From contig NZ_DS264586.1 in NCBI RefSeq assembly GCF_000154225.1, forward strand, positions 774,527-838,526: a stretch of DNA of 64,000 nt. Reading direction: 5' to 3'. This document shows positions 46,844 through 55,933 of the stretch, one piece after another (within the stretch, counting starts at the first letter, position 1; every line of letters starts with the position of its first letter). Below the pieces are notes generated by a model. It saw only the letters and a program-made list of their open reading frames with translations, ran no database searches and was not told where the DNA came from. Position numbers and translations under genes: made by a program. Origin of the DNA: Schaalia dentiphila ATCC 17982. GTDB taxonomy: Bacteria; Actinomycetota; Actinomycetes; Actinomycetales; Actinomycetaceae.

Positions 46844-47086
46844 TCAGCGGCCGGTCGTGGAGTAGGGCAGCAGAGCCATCTCACGCGCGTTCTTGACGGC
46901 GCGAGCGATCTTGCGCTGCTCCTGGGTGGAAACACCGGTCACGCGGCGGGCGCGGATCTTGCCGCGGTCCGAGATGAACTTACGCAGCAGAGCGGTGTCC
47001 TTGTAGTCGATCTTTTCGATCTTGGCCGACTTTAGCGGGTTGGCCTTCTTCTTGATGGGCTTGTTGCGAAGTTGGGGCTTCGCCAT
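46844..47086 (-). CDS. rpsR: 30S ribosomal protein S18
   Basis: The 80-residue S18 has the pattern [19 protein letters not shown] and [12 protein letters not shown]. No zinc cysteines are present, so it is the zinc-independent (C-minus) form. It pairs with S6, encoded at the head of the operon, on the small-subunit platform. Confidence 0.98.
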   Translation of the reverse strand: MAKPQLRNKPIKKKANPLKSAKIEKIDYKDTALLRKFISDRGKIRARRVTGVSTQEQRKIARAVKNAREMALLPYSTTGR

Positions 47087-47180
47087 GATGGTCTCCTAGT
47101 GAATCCGGGCGGACTGTGCCGCCCCAAGCGTGTTGTCTTCGACGTGGCGCTTTCCGGCGTAGGTGCCGGGGCGCGCGACT

Positions 47181-47747
47181 TTAGAACGGGGGCTCGTCGC
47201 CGAAGGAGGTGGCGCCGCCAGCGGGGGCGGAGCGCCACGGGTCCTCGGGGGAGCCGCCGGTCGGTGCGCCGTAGTTGGCGCCACCCTGGCCATATCCACC
47301 CTGGCCGCCGCCGTAACCGCCGCCCTGCTGGGGCGCGCCCTGCTGGCCGCGGTTGTCGGACTGGTAGCCGCCGCCACCGGAAGGGGCGGTGCGGGTGACC
47401 TGCGCGCGTGCGCGGCGCAGGGAGGGGCCGACCTCGTCGACCTGCAGCTCAACGACCGTGCGACGTTCACCCTGCTGGGTGTCGTACGAGCGCTGGGTGA
47501 GGCGACCCTGAACGATGACGCGCATGCCCTTGCGCAGCGACTCGGCGACGTTCTCAGCGGTCTCGCGCCACACGGAGCAGCGCATGAAGAGGGTGTCACC
47601 GTCGCGCCACTCACCGGCGTTACGGTCGTAGGTTCGGGGGGTGGAGGCCACCGTGAAATCGGCGACCGCGGCGCCGGACTGCGTCCAACGCAGTTCGGGG
47701 TCAGCGGTCAGGTTACCGATGACAGTGATGACGGTATCTCCGGCCAT
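47181..47747 (-). CDS. ssb: Single-stranded DNA-binding protein
   Basis: The 188-residue SSB has an OB fold at 1–110 ([15 protein letters not shown] start, with W-R-D-G-D-T-L-F). A Gly/Gln-rich flexible tail follows (about 118–175), and the protein ends in G-D-E-P-P-F, the acidic tip that recruits replication and repair partners. It sits between rpsF and rpsR, the standard arrangement. Confidence 0.98.
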   Translation of the reverse strand: MAGDTVITVIGNLTADPELRWTQSGAAVADFTVASTPRTYDRNAGEWRDGDTLFMRCSVWRETAENVAESLRKGMRVIVQGRLTQRSYDTQQGERRTVVELQVDEVGPSLRRARAQVTRTAPSGGGGYQSDNRGQQGAPQQGGGYGGGQGGYGQGGANYGAPTGGSPEDPWRSAPAGGATSFGDEPPF

Positions 47748-47782
47748 GTCGGCTCCTCGGGCTTAGAGGGTGTGGTGTCGGC

Positions 47783-48073
47783 TCAGTGAGCGTCGGGGCG
47801 CAGGAGCTTCGTACGGAGAATGGTCTCGTCGATGCCCATGCGGCGGTTGATCTCGAGAGCGACCTCGGGGGTCGTGGTCATGTCGATGACGACGTAGATG
47901 CCCTCAGAACGCTTGAGGATGTCGTAAGCAAGGCGGCGCTTGCCCCAGACGTCAACGTTCTCGACGGATCCGCCGTTGGCAGCCACGGGTGCCAGGTACT
48001 TCTCCATCATGGGGGCGACGGTGCGCTCGTCGATCGAAGGATCGAGGATCACCATCAGTTCGTAGTTACGCAC
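47783..48073 (-). CDS. rpsF: 30S ribosomal protein S6
   Basis: The 96-residue S6 starts with V-R-N-Y-E-L-M-V-I-L at the GTG at 48073, which fits the family start and lies 11 bp after AGGAGG. A GTG at 48085 is in frame but overlaps that ribosome-binding site. Further matches are the V-D-V-W-G-K-R-R-L-A-Y region and the R-M-G-I-D-E-T-I-L-R-T end. It is the first gene of the unit. Confidence 0.97.
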   Translation of the reverse strand: MRNYELMVILDPSIDERTVAPMMEKYLAPVAANGGSVENVDVWGKRRLAYDILKRSEGIYVVIDMTTTPEVALEINRRMGIDETILRTKLLRPDAH

Positions 48074-48200
48074 GTTGGTTCCCACCTCCTATGGTCTTTA
48101 CGGTCACGGACGGTCCGTGACAGGAGGGCGTTGCGTATGGCCCGTGAGGGCCTGCTGGACCGGCCGCGGGTGCGGATAGTCCAGCTACCCACTTTACACG
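48074..48200 (-). promoter_or_regulatory. rpsF leader with stacked hairpins (candidate S6:S18 feedback site)
   Basis: Read on the minus strand, the leader has a 7-bp stem GCTGGAC/GTCCAGC, a GGCCC/GGGCC stem, and an 8-bp GTCACGGA/TCCGTGAC stem with a CCG loop just before the ribosome-binding site. Autoregulatory S6:S18 leaders contain an exposed CCG; equivalence here is inferred. A TAAAGT-like -10 lies near 48195. Confidence 0.4.
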
Positions 48201-48338
48201 GGTGGCAGCGTCTTCGCTAGGGCGTTTCCGGTCACGATTGGGCTCCTCGGGACGAGGCCTGGGCCCGCCCTGCCGGGAGGTCGAACCCCGCGCGACACCG
48301 GGGGTGCGCACGAGGCCGGCCCCGGCCTCGTCGATCGG

Positions 48339-49712
48339 CTACAGCGAGCGGGCGCCGAGCCCGTTGGTGAGGGCCCGCATGCCTGTGTAGACGGCCGAGT
48401 AGGTGAGCCAGACCATCGCGAGCGCCAGGGAGGGGCGAGCGGTGAGGGTGGACGAGTGGGCGATGATCCACAGGAGCGGGGCGTAGACGACCAGGTTGAC
48501 GATGCCGGCGACGGCCAGGTAGCGGCCTCGTCCCGCGCCGATGAGGACGCCGTCGAGGAGGAAGACGTAGCCGGCGATGGGCTGGAAGAGCGCGCCGACG
48601 ATGATGGCGATGGTCGCGTAGTCGATGACGGTCTGGTCGGTCGTGAAGATGCGGGTAATCCAGGGCGCGGTGATCGCCAGAGCGACGCCGACGGCGACGC
48701 CGAAGCCGATGCCCCAGCGCGAGAGGGTGCGCAGGAGGGGGCGCATGGCGCCGCGCTCTCCGGTGCCGGTCGTGAATCCGGCGAGCGCCTGGGCGGCGAT
48801 TGCGAGCGCGTCGAGCACGTAGGCGGCGAACGTCCACAGGGTCCACACGATCTGGTGGGCGGCCAGGGCTTGGGTGGAGATCGCCGTGACCGCGCTCAGG
48901 GTCGCGAGGAGGGCGACGCGCAGCGCGAGGGTGCGCACGAGTAGCGGCGCTCCCTCGAGTGCCGCGCCGAACAGGCCGTACGTGGAGGGGCGCAGGCTCA
49001 CACCCTCGCGCCGGGCCGCGCGCACGATCATCCACCCGAGGAAGGCCGCCATGAGGGTCTGCGTCATCGCGGTGCCCAGGCCGGAACCCGCCACCCCCAG
49101 GTTGAGGGGGTACATGAGCATCCAGTTGGCCACCGCGTTGAAGGCCGCGCCCACGGACGCCGCGACCAGCGGGGTGCGCGTGTCCTGCAACCCGCGCAGG
49201 GTGCCCGTGGCCGCCAGGACGACGAACATGCCGACGAGGCCGGGCGCAGAGGCATGCAGGTAGGCCAGGGCGTGCGGCATCGTCGCAGCGTCTGCCCCCA
49301 ACCAGGTGAGCAGGGGAGAGGCGAAGAAGGCCAGAAGAATCGCTGCGAGGGCGCCGAGGCCTCCCGCTAGCCACATGGCCTCGACCCCCGAGCGGATCGC
49401 ACGGTCGCGCCGCCCGGCCCCCAGGTGGCGGCCCGCCAGGGACGTCGTGGAGTAGGCCAGGAAGATGAAGAGCCCGACCGCCGTGTTCAGCACGGTCGAC
49501 GCGATGCCCAGGCCAGCTAGCTGCGGGGTGCCCAGATGGCCGACCATCGTGGAGTCGATGACGGTGAACAGCGGCTCCGCGATGAGGGCCCCCAGGGAGG
49601 GCAGCGCGAGGGAGAGGATCATCCGCGTGGTGATCGTCGGGGTCGACGAGGCCGGGGCCTCCCCACGCTTCGCGGGTGAGGTCGGGTCGCTGGGTCCCTG
49701 TGTGCTCGTCAT
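48339..49712 (-). CDS. MATE-family (DinF-like) efflux transporter
   Basis: The 457-residue integral membrane protein has 12 predicted helices in two six-helix halves. The first half begins I-L-S-L-A-L-P-S-L-G-A-L-I-A-E-P-L-F and contains D-S-T-M-V-G-H-L-G, the MATE signature. It is expected to export cationic compounds in exchange for protons or sodium. Start 49712 is preferred over an in-frame start at 49766 because a GGAG site lies just upstream. The promoter region is shared with dnaB and is rich in DnaA boxes. Confidence 0.92.
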   Translation of the reverse strand: MTSTQGPSDPTSPAKRGEAPASSTPTITTRMILSLALPSLGALIAEPLFTVIDSTMVGHLGTPQLAGLGIASTVLNTAVGLFIFLAYSTTSLAGRHLGAGRRDRAIRSGVEAMWLAGGLGALAAILLAFFASPLLTWLGADAATMPHALAYLHASAPGLVGMFVVLAATGTLRGLQDTRTPLVAASVGAAFNAVANWMLMYPLNLGVAGSGLGTAMTQTLMAAFLGWMIVRAARREGVSLRPSTYGLFGAALEGAPLLVRTLALRVALLATLSAVTAISTQALAAHQIVWTLWTFAAYVLDALAIAAQALAGFTTGTGERGAMRPLLRTLSRWGIGFGVAVGVALAITAPWITRIFTTDQTVIDYATIAIIVGALFQPIAGYVFLLDGVLIGAGRGRYLAVAGIVNLVVYAPLLWIIAHSSTLTARPSLALAMVWLTYSAVYTGMRALTNGLGARSL

Positions 49713-49725
49713 GACACTCCGATTC

Positions 49726-49971
49726 TTTTCCACAATGTGTGCACAGGCCTGTGGAAAGCCGTGCATTAGGAAATTCTAGATGGCCCAATGAATGACAATG
49801 ATGTGACTGTGATGAGGATATCTGCCCTGACAGATCGGTCGTTTCGCGTTGTGCACAGGCGTCGTCGGCGTTGTGCACAGGTTATCCACAATATGTGCAC
49901 ATGCCCGTGCACAGCGTCGTTCGCGCAATCGCCTACAACGCGTTAGTCTTCGCCTGAAGGCTCTCTATCCA
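49726..49971. promoter_or_regulatory. DnaA-box cluster in the MATE–dnaB divergent gap
   Basis: A perfect TTATCCACA lies at 49882–49890. TTGTGCACA occurs at 49849–49857 and 49871–49879, ATGTGCACA at 49893–49901, CCGTGCACA at 49905–49913, CTATCCACA at 49963–49971, TTTTCCACA at 49726–49734, and TGTGGAAAG at 49750–49758. Four boxes from 49871 to 49913 are 11–12 bp apart, so they lie on one DNA face. This is consistent with DnaA control of dnaB or DnaA titration. Confidence 0.7.
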
Positions 49972-50050
49972 CAGGGCTTCAGGCCGCGCTCGCGGCACTC
50001 AGCCCAGCCCCGGCCTCGTCCCAGAAAGCCCCGCACCCGAGAGGATCACG

Positions 50051-51403
50051 ATGTCCGACGACCAGTTCGACCGCGTCCCGCCGCAGGACATCGACGCGGA
50101 GATGAGCGTCCTTGGATCGATGATGCTGACGACCGAGGCCGCCAACATCGTCTCCGAGATGCTGCGCGGGCAGGACTTCTACCAGCCCAGCCACGAGACG
50201 ATCTTCGACACCATCGTCGAACTCAACGGCCGCGCGGAACCCGCCGACGCTATCACCGTCGCCGGCGAACTCAAGCGCGCGGGCGTCCTGTCGAAGGTGG
50301 GCGGCGCCGCCTACCTGCACACCCTCATCGCCTCCGTGCCCACCGCCGCGAACGCCGCCTACTACGCGCGCATCGTGCGCGAGCGAGCCATCATGCGCCG
50401 ACTCGTCACCGCGGGCACGCGCGTCGTCCAGCTCGGCTACGCGGACGCGGGCGGCGACGTCGACGAGATCGTCGATCAGGCCCAGGCCGAGGTCTACGCC
50501 GTCTCCGACGGGCGCGAAACCACCGACTACGTCTCCATGACGCAGATGAGCTCGGACATCCTCAACGCCCTCGAAGACATCGAGAAGAACCAGGGCAAGC
50601 TCAACGGCGTACCCACCGGCTTCACCGACCTCGACGAACTCACCCAGGGCCTGCACGGAGGCCAGATGATCATCGTCGCCGCCCGACCCGCCATGGGTAA
50701 GTCCACTCTCGCCCTGGATTTCTGCCGTTCCGCGTCCATGAAGCACGGCATCACCTCGCTGATTTTTTCGCTGGAAATGAGCTCGCAGGAGATCGCGATG
50801 CGTATGCTCTCCGCCGAGTCCGGCGTGCGCCTGTCCAAGATGCAGGCCGGCAAAATGAGCGACGTCGACTGGCGCAAGGTCGCCGAAACCACCTCGCGCA
50901 TGAGCGAGGCTCCCCTGTACGTCGACGACTCCGCGAACATCACCATCTCCGAGATTCGCTCGAAGTGCCGCCGTCTCAAGCAGCAGGAAAACCTGGGACT
51001 CGTCGTCATTGACTACCTCCAGCTCATGACGAGCGGCCGCCAGGTTGAGTCGCGTCAGCAGGAAGTCTCCGCGATGTCGCGAAATCTCAAGCTTCTGGCC
51101 AAGGACCTCGACATCCCGGTCATTGCAGTCGCACAGCTGAACCGTAACTCCGAGGGCCGCACCGACCGCAAGCCCATGATGAGCGACCTGCGTGAGTCCG
51201 GCTCGCTCGAGCAGGATGCCGACATCATTATCCTGCTGCACCGCCCCGACTACTACGACAAGGAAGATCGCCCCGGCGAGGCCGACATCATCGTCGCCAA
51301 GCACCGCGCCGGCGCGACCGCGACCGTCACCGCCCTCTTCCAGGGCGACATGGCGCGCTTCGTCAACTACACGGGACGCCCGGAGCCCGGCGGCGGAGAG
51401 TAA
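50051..51403 (+). CDS. dnaB: Replicative DNA helicase DnaB
   Basis: The 450-residue hexameric helicase has an N-terminal primase-interaction domain with P-P-Q-D-I-D-A-E-M-S-V-L-G (about 7–19), a linker helix, and the RecA-like motor with Walker A A-R-P-A-M-G-K-S-T-L (about 214), Walker B V-V-I-D-Y-L-Q-L (about 318) and the DnaB R-E-S-G-S-L-E-Q-D-A-D box (about 383). No intein is present. GAGAGGATCACG precedes the ATG. The partner loader is the DciA-type protein near oriC. Confidence 0.98.
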   Translation: MSDDQFDRVPPQDIDAEMSVLGSMMLTTEAANIVSEMLRGQDFYQPSHETIFDTIVELNGRAEPADAITVAGELKRAGVLSKVGGAAYLHTLIASVPTAANAAYYARIVRERAIMRRLVTAGTRVVQLGYADAGGDVDEIVDQAQAEVYAVSDGRETTDYVSMTQMSSDILNALEDIEKNQGKLNGVPTGFTDLDELTQGLHGGQMIIVAARPAMGKSTLALDFCRSASMKHGITSLIFSLEMSSQEIAMRMLSAESGVRLSKMQAGKMSDVDWRKVAETTSRMSEAPLYVDDSANITISEIRSKCRRLKQQENLGLVVIDYLQLMTSGRQVESRQQEVSAMSRNLKLLAKDLDIPVIAVAQLNRNSEGRTDRKPMMSDLRESGSLEQDADIIILLHRPDYYDKEDRPGEADIIVAKHRAGATATVTALFQGDMARFVNYTGRPEPGGGE

Positions 51404-51496
51404 GGGCTGTTTGCCTGGGCCCCGCCTGATCTCCGGCCGCCGCGTGGCCTGCCCGCCCGCGAGCCGTTGGCGCTGCATGTTGTTGCTGTGTGACAC

Positions 51497-52262
51497 CGCT
51501 GGTGTTCCGGGCGCCGTCGGGCCCGGCCGACCGCGAGATCGCCACACGCGAGCCTGGCGGCTCGGAGTGGTCGATCTCGAAGCCCGCCCGTGCCCTCCGG
51601 ACCCTCCGGCACCCTCCACACCGGCGGCGCTGTGTCGCTGTGCGTGGCTAGCACGCTCACCGCTCGCCCCTAGCAATTTTGCACGTAATTCCCCTCAGAC
51701 TATTTCAGAATTTGAATTGCATTCGTTGGTATTTCAATGTTTCTGAGTGTTGTTGAGGGGCTGGTCCGATCGAATGACGTGCGGGTTTTCTGAGGAGCGG
51801 GTATGTGTCTGAGCGCGGCGCGGTTGTTTGAAACCGTCATCGCCTTTGCGGGCCGGTAAGGTGCGCCAGTTGAAACCGTCATCGCCTTTGCGGGTGAGAA
51901 ACGGGCGATTTTGGTGCGGTTTTCGGTCGCAGTGGTGTTGTTGGTTTCAATGGTTGCTGTTCAGGGGCGCGCAGTGGTGATGGGGGTTTCATGCTGGCCT
52001 GCAGCGGCGGTCGCAGTGGTGGCGGTGGTTGCACCATCGCGACGTCACCGCCTCTTGTGCGCGAACAAGTTCGCCCTGCTTGGTCTGATGGTGGGAGAAT
52101 GCGTGAATAGGTTCGCCCAGCGCACGAGAGAAGGCCTAGAATCGGTGTTTTGTGGCGTGCTGGGCGAGTTTTTTGCGAAAACACCGTAGTAGGGGCTGCG
52201 CTGGGCGAACTTTGTCGCGGGTGAGCCTGTGAAGGCCCCGTGTTGGGCGAATTTTGTCGCGG
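51497..52262. repeat. Composite dispersed intergenic repeat, copy C
   Basis: This region has the same order of parts as copy A: hairpin 51534–51579; inverted pair GCACGTAATT 51681–51690 and AATGACGTGC 51773–51782; unit-1 array at 51829 and 51871 (direct) and 51942, 51984 and 52026 (inverted); unit-2 array at 52061 and 52103 (direct) and 52163, 52204 and 52246 (inverted). The first direct unit 1 expected at 51787 is degraded. It fills the whole dnaB–rarD gap, 51404–52324, which holds no gene. Confidence 0.85.
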
Positions 52263-52324
52263 TGCGGTGGTTGTGGGCGCTCCTCGCAGGCTCGACGTGC
52301 CCGACGTAACGGACGTGCCCGGCC

Positions 52325-53275
52325 TCAGTCCTGGTGACCCGCGCGCGCCAGGCGCTTGGCGCGCACGGAGGAAAGCAGCCAGTCGGCGCTCAGACAGCTC
52401 AGCGCCACCCACACGACGCCCATCGCGATCCAGCGGAATGTCGGAACGGTCTCGTGGAAAATGAACACTGCGACGAGGAGCTGCAGGGTGGGCCCCAGGT
52501 ACTGCAGGAAGCCCATCGTCCCCAGGGTCAGGCCCCTCGCCGCCGAGGCGAACATGATGAGTGGGATCATCGTCAGAGCACCTGCGCCCAGCAGGAGCGC
52601 CAGGTGAATCACCCAGGAGACCTCAGAGCTGTCGGAAGAAGCGATCGTGTGGAAAGACGTCGAGGATGTCGCAGCCAGGTAGGCGTAGTAGCCGAGCAGG
52701 ATGGGCGAGACCGCGGCCGTCTCGATCGCCATGCCCGCGAGCGGGTCGACGCGTGCGGCCACGTCCTTCTTCACGAGGGAATACAAGCCGAACGTCAGAG
52801 CGAGCGTCAGCGAGACGATGGGGACTGAACGCTGGCCGATCACGAGGATGACGACGGCGACGACGCCGAGGGCCAGGGCCACCTTCTGGATCGGGGTGAC
52901 GTGCTCGTGCAGCACGATGAGGCCCAGCGCGATCGTCACGAGGGGGTTGATGAAGTATCCAACCGCCGCATCAGTAGTGTGGCCGGCGAGGACTGCGTAC
53001 ACGTACACCGACCAGTTGATGACGACGAGCCCGCCCGCGACCGCGAGGCGCCACAGGGCTCCCCGGTCGGCGATCAGCGCGCGGATCTTTCCCAGTGAAC
53101 CCGTCACAGCGAGCGCAACAACACAGAAGAACAGGCCCCACACCGCGCGGTGGACGATCACCTCGACGGCGCCGGCGGGGGAGAGCAGCGAGAAGTAAAG
53201 GGGGAAGAATCCCCAGATCACGTAGCAGGAAACGCCGAGGGCGAGTGCGCGTGGTTCGTTCTTCTGGGTGCTCAT
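52325..53275 (-). CDS. rarD: RarD-type EamA family transporter
   Basis: The 316-residue membrane protein has ten predicted helices in two EamA halves. It starts A-L-A-L-G-V-S-C-Y-V-I-W-G-F-F-P-L-Y, the RarD pattern (G-x-x-x-Y-x-x-W-G), and contains the V-I-V-H-R-A-V-W-G loop. RarD proteins are linked to chloramphenicol-related efflux in Pseudomonas by name only; the substrate here is unknown. Its start overlaps the hemA stop by 4 bp, although the function seems unrelated. Confidence 0.9.
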   Translation of the reverse strand: MSTQKNEPRALALGVSCYVIWGFFPLYFSLLSPAGAVEVIVHRAVWGLFFCVVALAVTGSLGKIRALIADRGALWRLAVAGGLVVINWSVYVYAVLAGHTTDAAVGYFINPLVTIALGLIVLHEHVTPIQKVALALGVVAVVILVIGQRSVPIVSLTLALTFGLYSLVKKDVAARVDPLAGMAIETAAVSPILLGYYAYLAATSSTSFHTIASSDSSEVSWVIHLALLLGAGALTMIPLIMFASAARGLTLGTMGFLQYLGPTLQLLVAVFIFHETVPTFRWIAMGVVWVALSCLSADWLLSSVRAKRLARAGHQD

Positions 53276-54594
53276 GCACCCAGTGTATGAACATCGTGTG
53301 GGCAGACGCCGCCGCGGGAACGGCCGTGATCACCTGGCGAGAAAGAGTGAGGGGCCGCGTCGTCCCCCGAAATCAGGGTGGTCTCGTCGATGCCGAGGAC
53401 CACGCCCAGGGCCTCCAGGTAGCGTTCCTGCTGGCTCTCCTCGCCCGCCCTGCGCGCCATGACGGTCGGGTTGTGGATGAGGCGCGCGGCCAGGTGACGC
53501 AGTGCTCGGGCCACGTCGTCGGTCGAGAGGGGATCCTCGCCGAGGCGATCGATCTCCTCCTCAACTATGCGGAAAACGCGTGAGCGCAGGTGCCGCACGA
53601 CCGGGTCCATGGATCGGGCGCCGAGGCCGCGCTCGAAGGAGGAGACCTCCTCGTCGATGATGGCGCGGGCGCGCGTCAGTGCGTCAGCATCGACGGCTGG
53701 GACCGACGCCTGGATGGTCGGCAGATCGATGAGAGTGATGTTCGGGAGTGAGGCAACAGAGCTTTCGGTGTCGCGCATGAGCGCGAGGTCCAGGACCACG
53801 GTACGCCCGGCCTGGGCGGCCATGTCGCGAGTCAGGATGGGGCTTCCCAGCCCTCGGCACGTCACCACGAGGTGGGCGCGTTCCAGAGCAGAGGGCAGGC
53901 CTGCGGCATCAACCCAGCCGATGCCTCGCCCCTCGGCGAATTCGCGTGCGCGCCCGGACGTCGAGTAGACGGCCACGTCCGATGCGCCGAGCGCGTGCAG
54001 GGCGCTGACGGTCGCCCCCGCGTAGGCGCCCGTGCCGACGATGAGCACGCGCGCGCCCTCCCACGGTCGCAGGTGAGCCGCAGCCATGTCGAGGCCGACG
54101 GCGACGACGGATCGTCCAGCCCCGGCCAGTCCGGTCTCGGTGGCGACGCGGCGGGAGGTCGCAGAGGCCCGTTCGGCGGCGCGCCCCAGGTCGCAGCTGA
54201 GGGTCCCGTCCTCCCAGGCTGTGTGCGCGGCGCGGCGCATCTGCCCGGCGATTTCGCGCTCGCCAATGACCATGGACTCCAGTCCCGCCGCCGTTGAAAA
54301 TAGATCGACGAGGCCGTCGCGACCCCACTGGTGCCGCAGGTGCACGTCCTCGCGCTGCGCGTGCGAGGCCTGGGCTAGCTCGCGCTCGACCGCGTCCTTG
54401 AGCGCGTGGGGGTTGGCCGAGGCCGGAGCATCGACGTAGACGGTGACGCGATTGCAGGTGCGCAAGACCATGACTCCGCGGGCCTTTGGCAGCGAGCGCA
54501 TGAGGGTAGGACCCAGGTCGTTCGCGCCGGAGAGCCGGGCGATGTCATCAAGGGGGGTGTAGCGGTGGTCCGCGGAGAGCACATGAATAGTCAC
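53272..54594 (-). CDS. hemA: Glutamyl-tRNA reductase
   Basis: About 440 residues. The enzyme reduces Glu-tRNA(Glu) to glutamate-1-semialdehyde, the first step of C5 tetrapyrrole synthesis. R-T-C-N-R carries the catalytic cysteine (about 46), G-L-E-S-M-V-I-G-E-R-E-I (about 107) forms the substrate region and V-L-I-V-G-T-G-A-Y-A is the NADPH site. The GTG at 54594 puts the conserved histidine at position 10 as in E. coli; an in-frame GTG at 54615 is possible. The C-terminal 40 residues are non-conserved. It is divergent from the hemE operon. Confidence 0.94.
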   Translation of the reverse strand: MTIHVLSADHRYTPLDDIARLSGANDLGPTLMRSLPKARGVMVLRTCNRVTVYVDAPASANPHALKDAVERELAQASHAQREDVHLRHQWGRDGLVDLFSTAAGLESMVIGEREIAGQMRRAAHTAWEDGTLSCDLGRAAERASATSRRVATETGLAGAGRSVVAVGLDMAAAHLRPWEGARVLIVGTGAYAGATVSALHALGASDVAVYSTSGRAREFAEGRGIGWVDAAGLPSALERAHLVVTCRGLGSPILTRDMAAQAGRTVVLDLALMRDTESSVASLPNITLIDLPTIQASVPAVDADALTRARAIIDEEVSSFERGLGARSMDPVVRHLRSRVFRIVEEEIDRLGEDPLSTDDVARALRHLAARLIHNPTVMARRAGEESQQERYLEALGVVLGIDETTLISGDDAAPHSFSPGDHGRSRGGVCPHDVHTLGA

Positions 54595-54615
54595 AACGCG
54601 TCCATTTAAGGGCAC

Positions 54616-54835
54616 GCGGATAGCGCGGGCAGAGGAGCGAAGCTATTTTTGTTGGTGACGCCGTGTCATTTCGGAATGTTGACGAAATAAATGGTGCTCT
54701 CCTGCGGATAAATGGACATAAAGGCACGTAAAATCAAGCATTTGCGACGTGTGAGAAATTGTCTTGAACTAGACTGGAAAACGACGGAAATGCGCGAATT
54801 AACGCATGAATACATCATTAAATTAAGGGAGACAC
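54616..54835. promoter_or_regulatory. A/T-rich divergent hemA–hemE control region
   Basis: This 220-bp gap is far richer in A/T than its neighbours. It has a TTGACG hexamer at 54679–54684 and a small dyad ATGCG/CGCAT at 54790–54807 shortly before the hemE ribosome-binding site (GGGAGA). It probably holds both haem promoters and a regulator site. No specific regulator is recognised. Confidence 0.6.
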
Positions 54836-55933
54836 ATGACAACGCCCCCGCTGATCGCCGCCCTGACCGGGCAACGCGGGCCCACCCCCGTGTGGTTCAT
54901 GCGTCAGGCCGGACGCTCCCTGCCTGAGTACCGCGAGCTGCGCGCCGACGTCGGCCTGCCCATGCTCGAGGCCTGCCTGCGCCCCGACGTGGCCGCCGAG
55001 GCAACGGTGCAGCCCGTGCGGCGCCACGGCGTGGACGCGGGTATCTTCTTTTCGGATATCATGGTCCCCCTGCGCCTGGCCGGGGTGGGTGTCGAGATTG
55101 AGCCGGGGGTTGGCCCGGTCCTTGATCATCCCTATCGCACGCGCGAGAGCATCGATGAGCTGCTGAGTCATCGTTACGGGGAGGGGTCCTGGACCGATTC
55201 CACCGGTCGCGCGCGTGACTGCGCCGAGGGAGCCCAGTCCGTGCGCGACGGCGTCGCAACGGCGGTGCGCGAGCTGGGCTCCACGTCGCTCATTGGATTC
55301 GGCGGCGCCCCCTTCACCCTGGCCGCATACATGGTCGAGGGGCGTCCTTCGCGCGATCACATGGCCGCGCGGTCGCTCGCGGCGTCCGACCCGGGCGCGT
55401 GGGATGCTCTCATGAACTGGTGTGCGTGGGTGAGCGCCGACTTTATTACCGCTCAGATCGAGGCCGGCGCCAGCGCCGCGCAGCTCTTCGACTCGTGGGT
55501 GGGGTCTCTCTCGCCTCGTACCTATAGGGAATCCGTCGCGCCGTATTCGCGCTTGGTTGCGCAGCGCGTCGCGGGTGCCGTCAGCCCGGTGACCGGTGAG
55601 CGCGCTCCGCTCATCCACTTCGGGACGGGCAGCGCGCCGATCCTGGCCGACATGGCCGAGGTCGGTGTCGACTGCGTGGGCGTGGACTGGAAGACGGACC
55701 TGTCGTGGGCCGTCACTCAGGTGCCTGGGAAGGCCGTGCAGGGGAATTTGGATCCTGCGCTGCTTCAGGCTCCGTGGCACGTTATCGAACAGGCTGTTCG
55801 AGATATTCTCGACGCCGGACGCTCCGCCCCCGGCCATGTCTTCAACCTCGGGCACGGCGTGCCACCCACGACCGACCCGGACGTGCTGACGCGCATCGTG
55901 GAGCTGGTGCATGAGCTGGGTGACGAACGATGA
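54836..55933 (+). CDS. hemE: Uroporphyrinogen decarboxylase
   Basis: The 365-residue enzyme converts uroporphyrinogen III to coproporphyrinogen III. It begins with the conserved W-F-M-R-Q-A-G-R-S-L-P-E-Y-R (about 20–33) and contains F-F-S-D-I-M-V-P (catalytic Asp region, about 72) and G-F-G-G-A-P-F-T-L-A. The C-terminal F-N-L-G-H-G-V-P-P-T-T motif is present. Its TGA overlaps the hemY ATG by 4 bp, starting a chain of ATGA or GTGA overlaps through hemB. Confidence 0.98.
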   Translation: MTTPPLIAALTGQRGPTPVWFMRQAGRSLPEYRELRADVGLPMLEACLRPDVAAEATVQPVRRHGVDAGIFFSDIMVPLRLAGVGVEIEPGVGPVLDHPYRTRESIDELLSHRYGEGSWTDSTGRARDCAEGAQSVRDGVATAVRELGSTSLIGFGGAPFTLAAYMVEGRPSRDHMAARSLAASDPGAWDALMNWCAWVSADFITAQIEAGASAAQLFDSWVGSLSPRTYRESVAPYSRLVAQRVAGAVSPVTGERAPLIHFGTGSAPILADMAEVGVDCVGVDWKTDLSWAVTQVPGKAVQGNLDPALLQAPWHVIEQAVRDILDAGRSAPGHVFNLGHGVPPTTDPDVLTRIVELVHELGDER

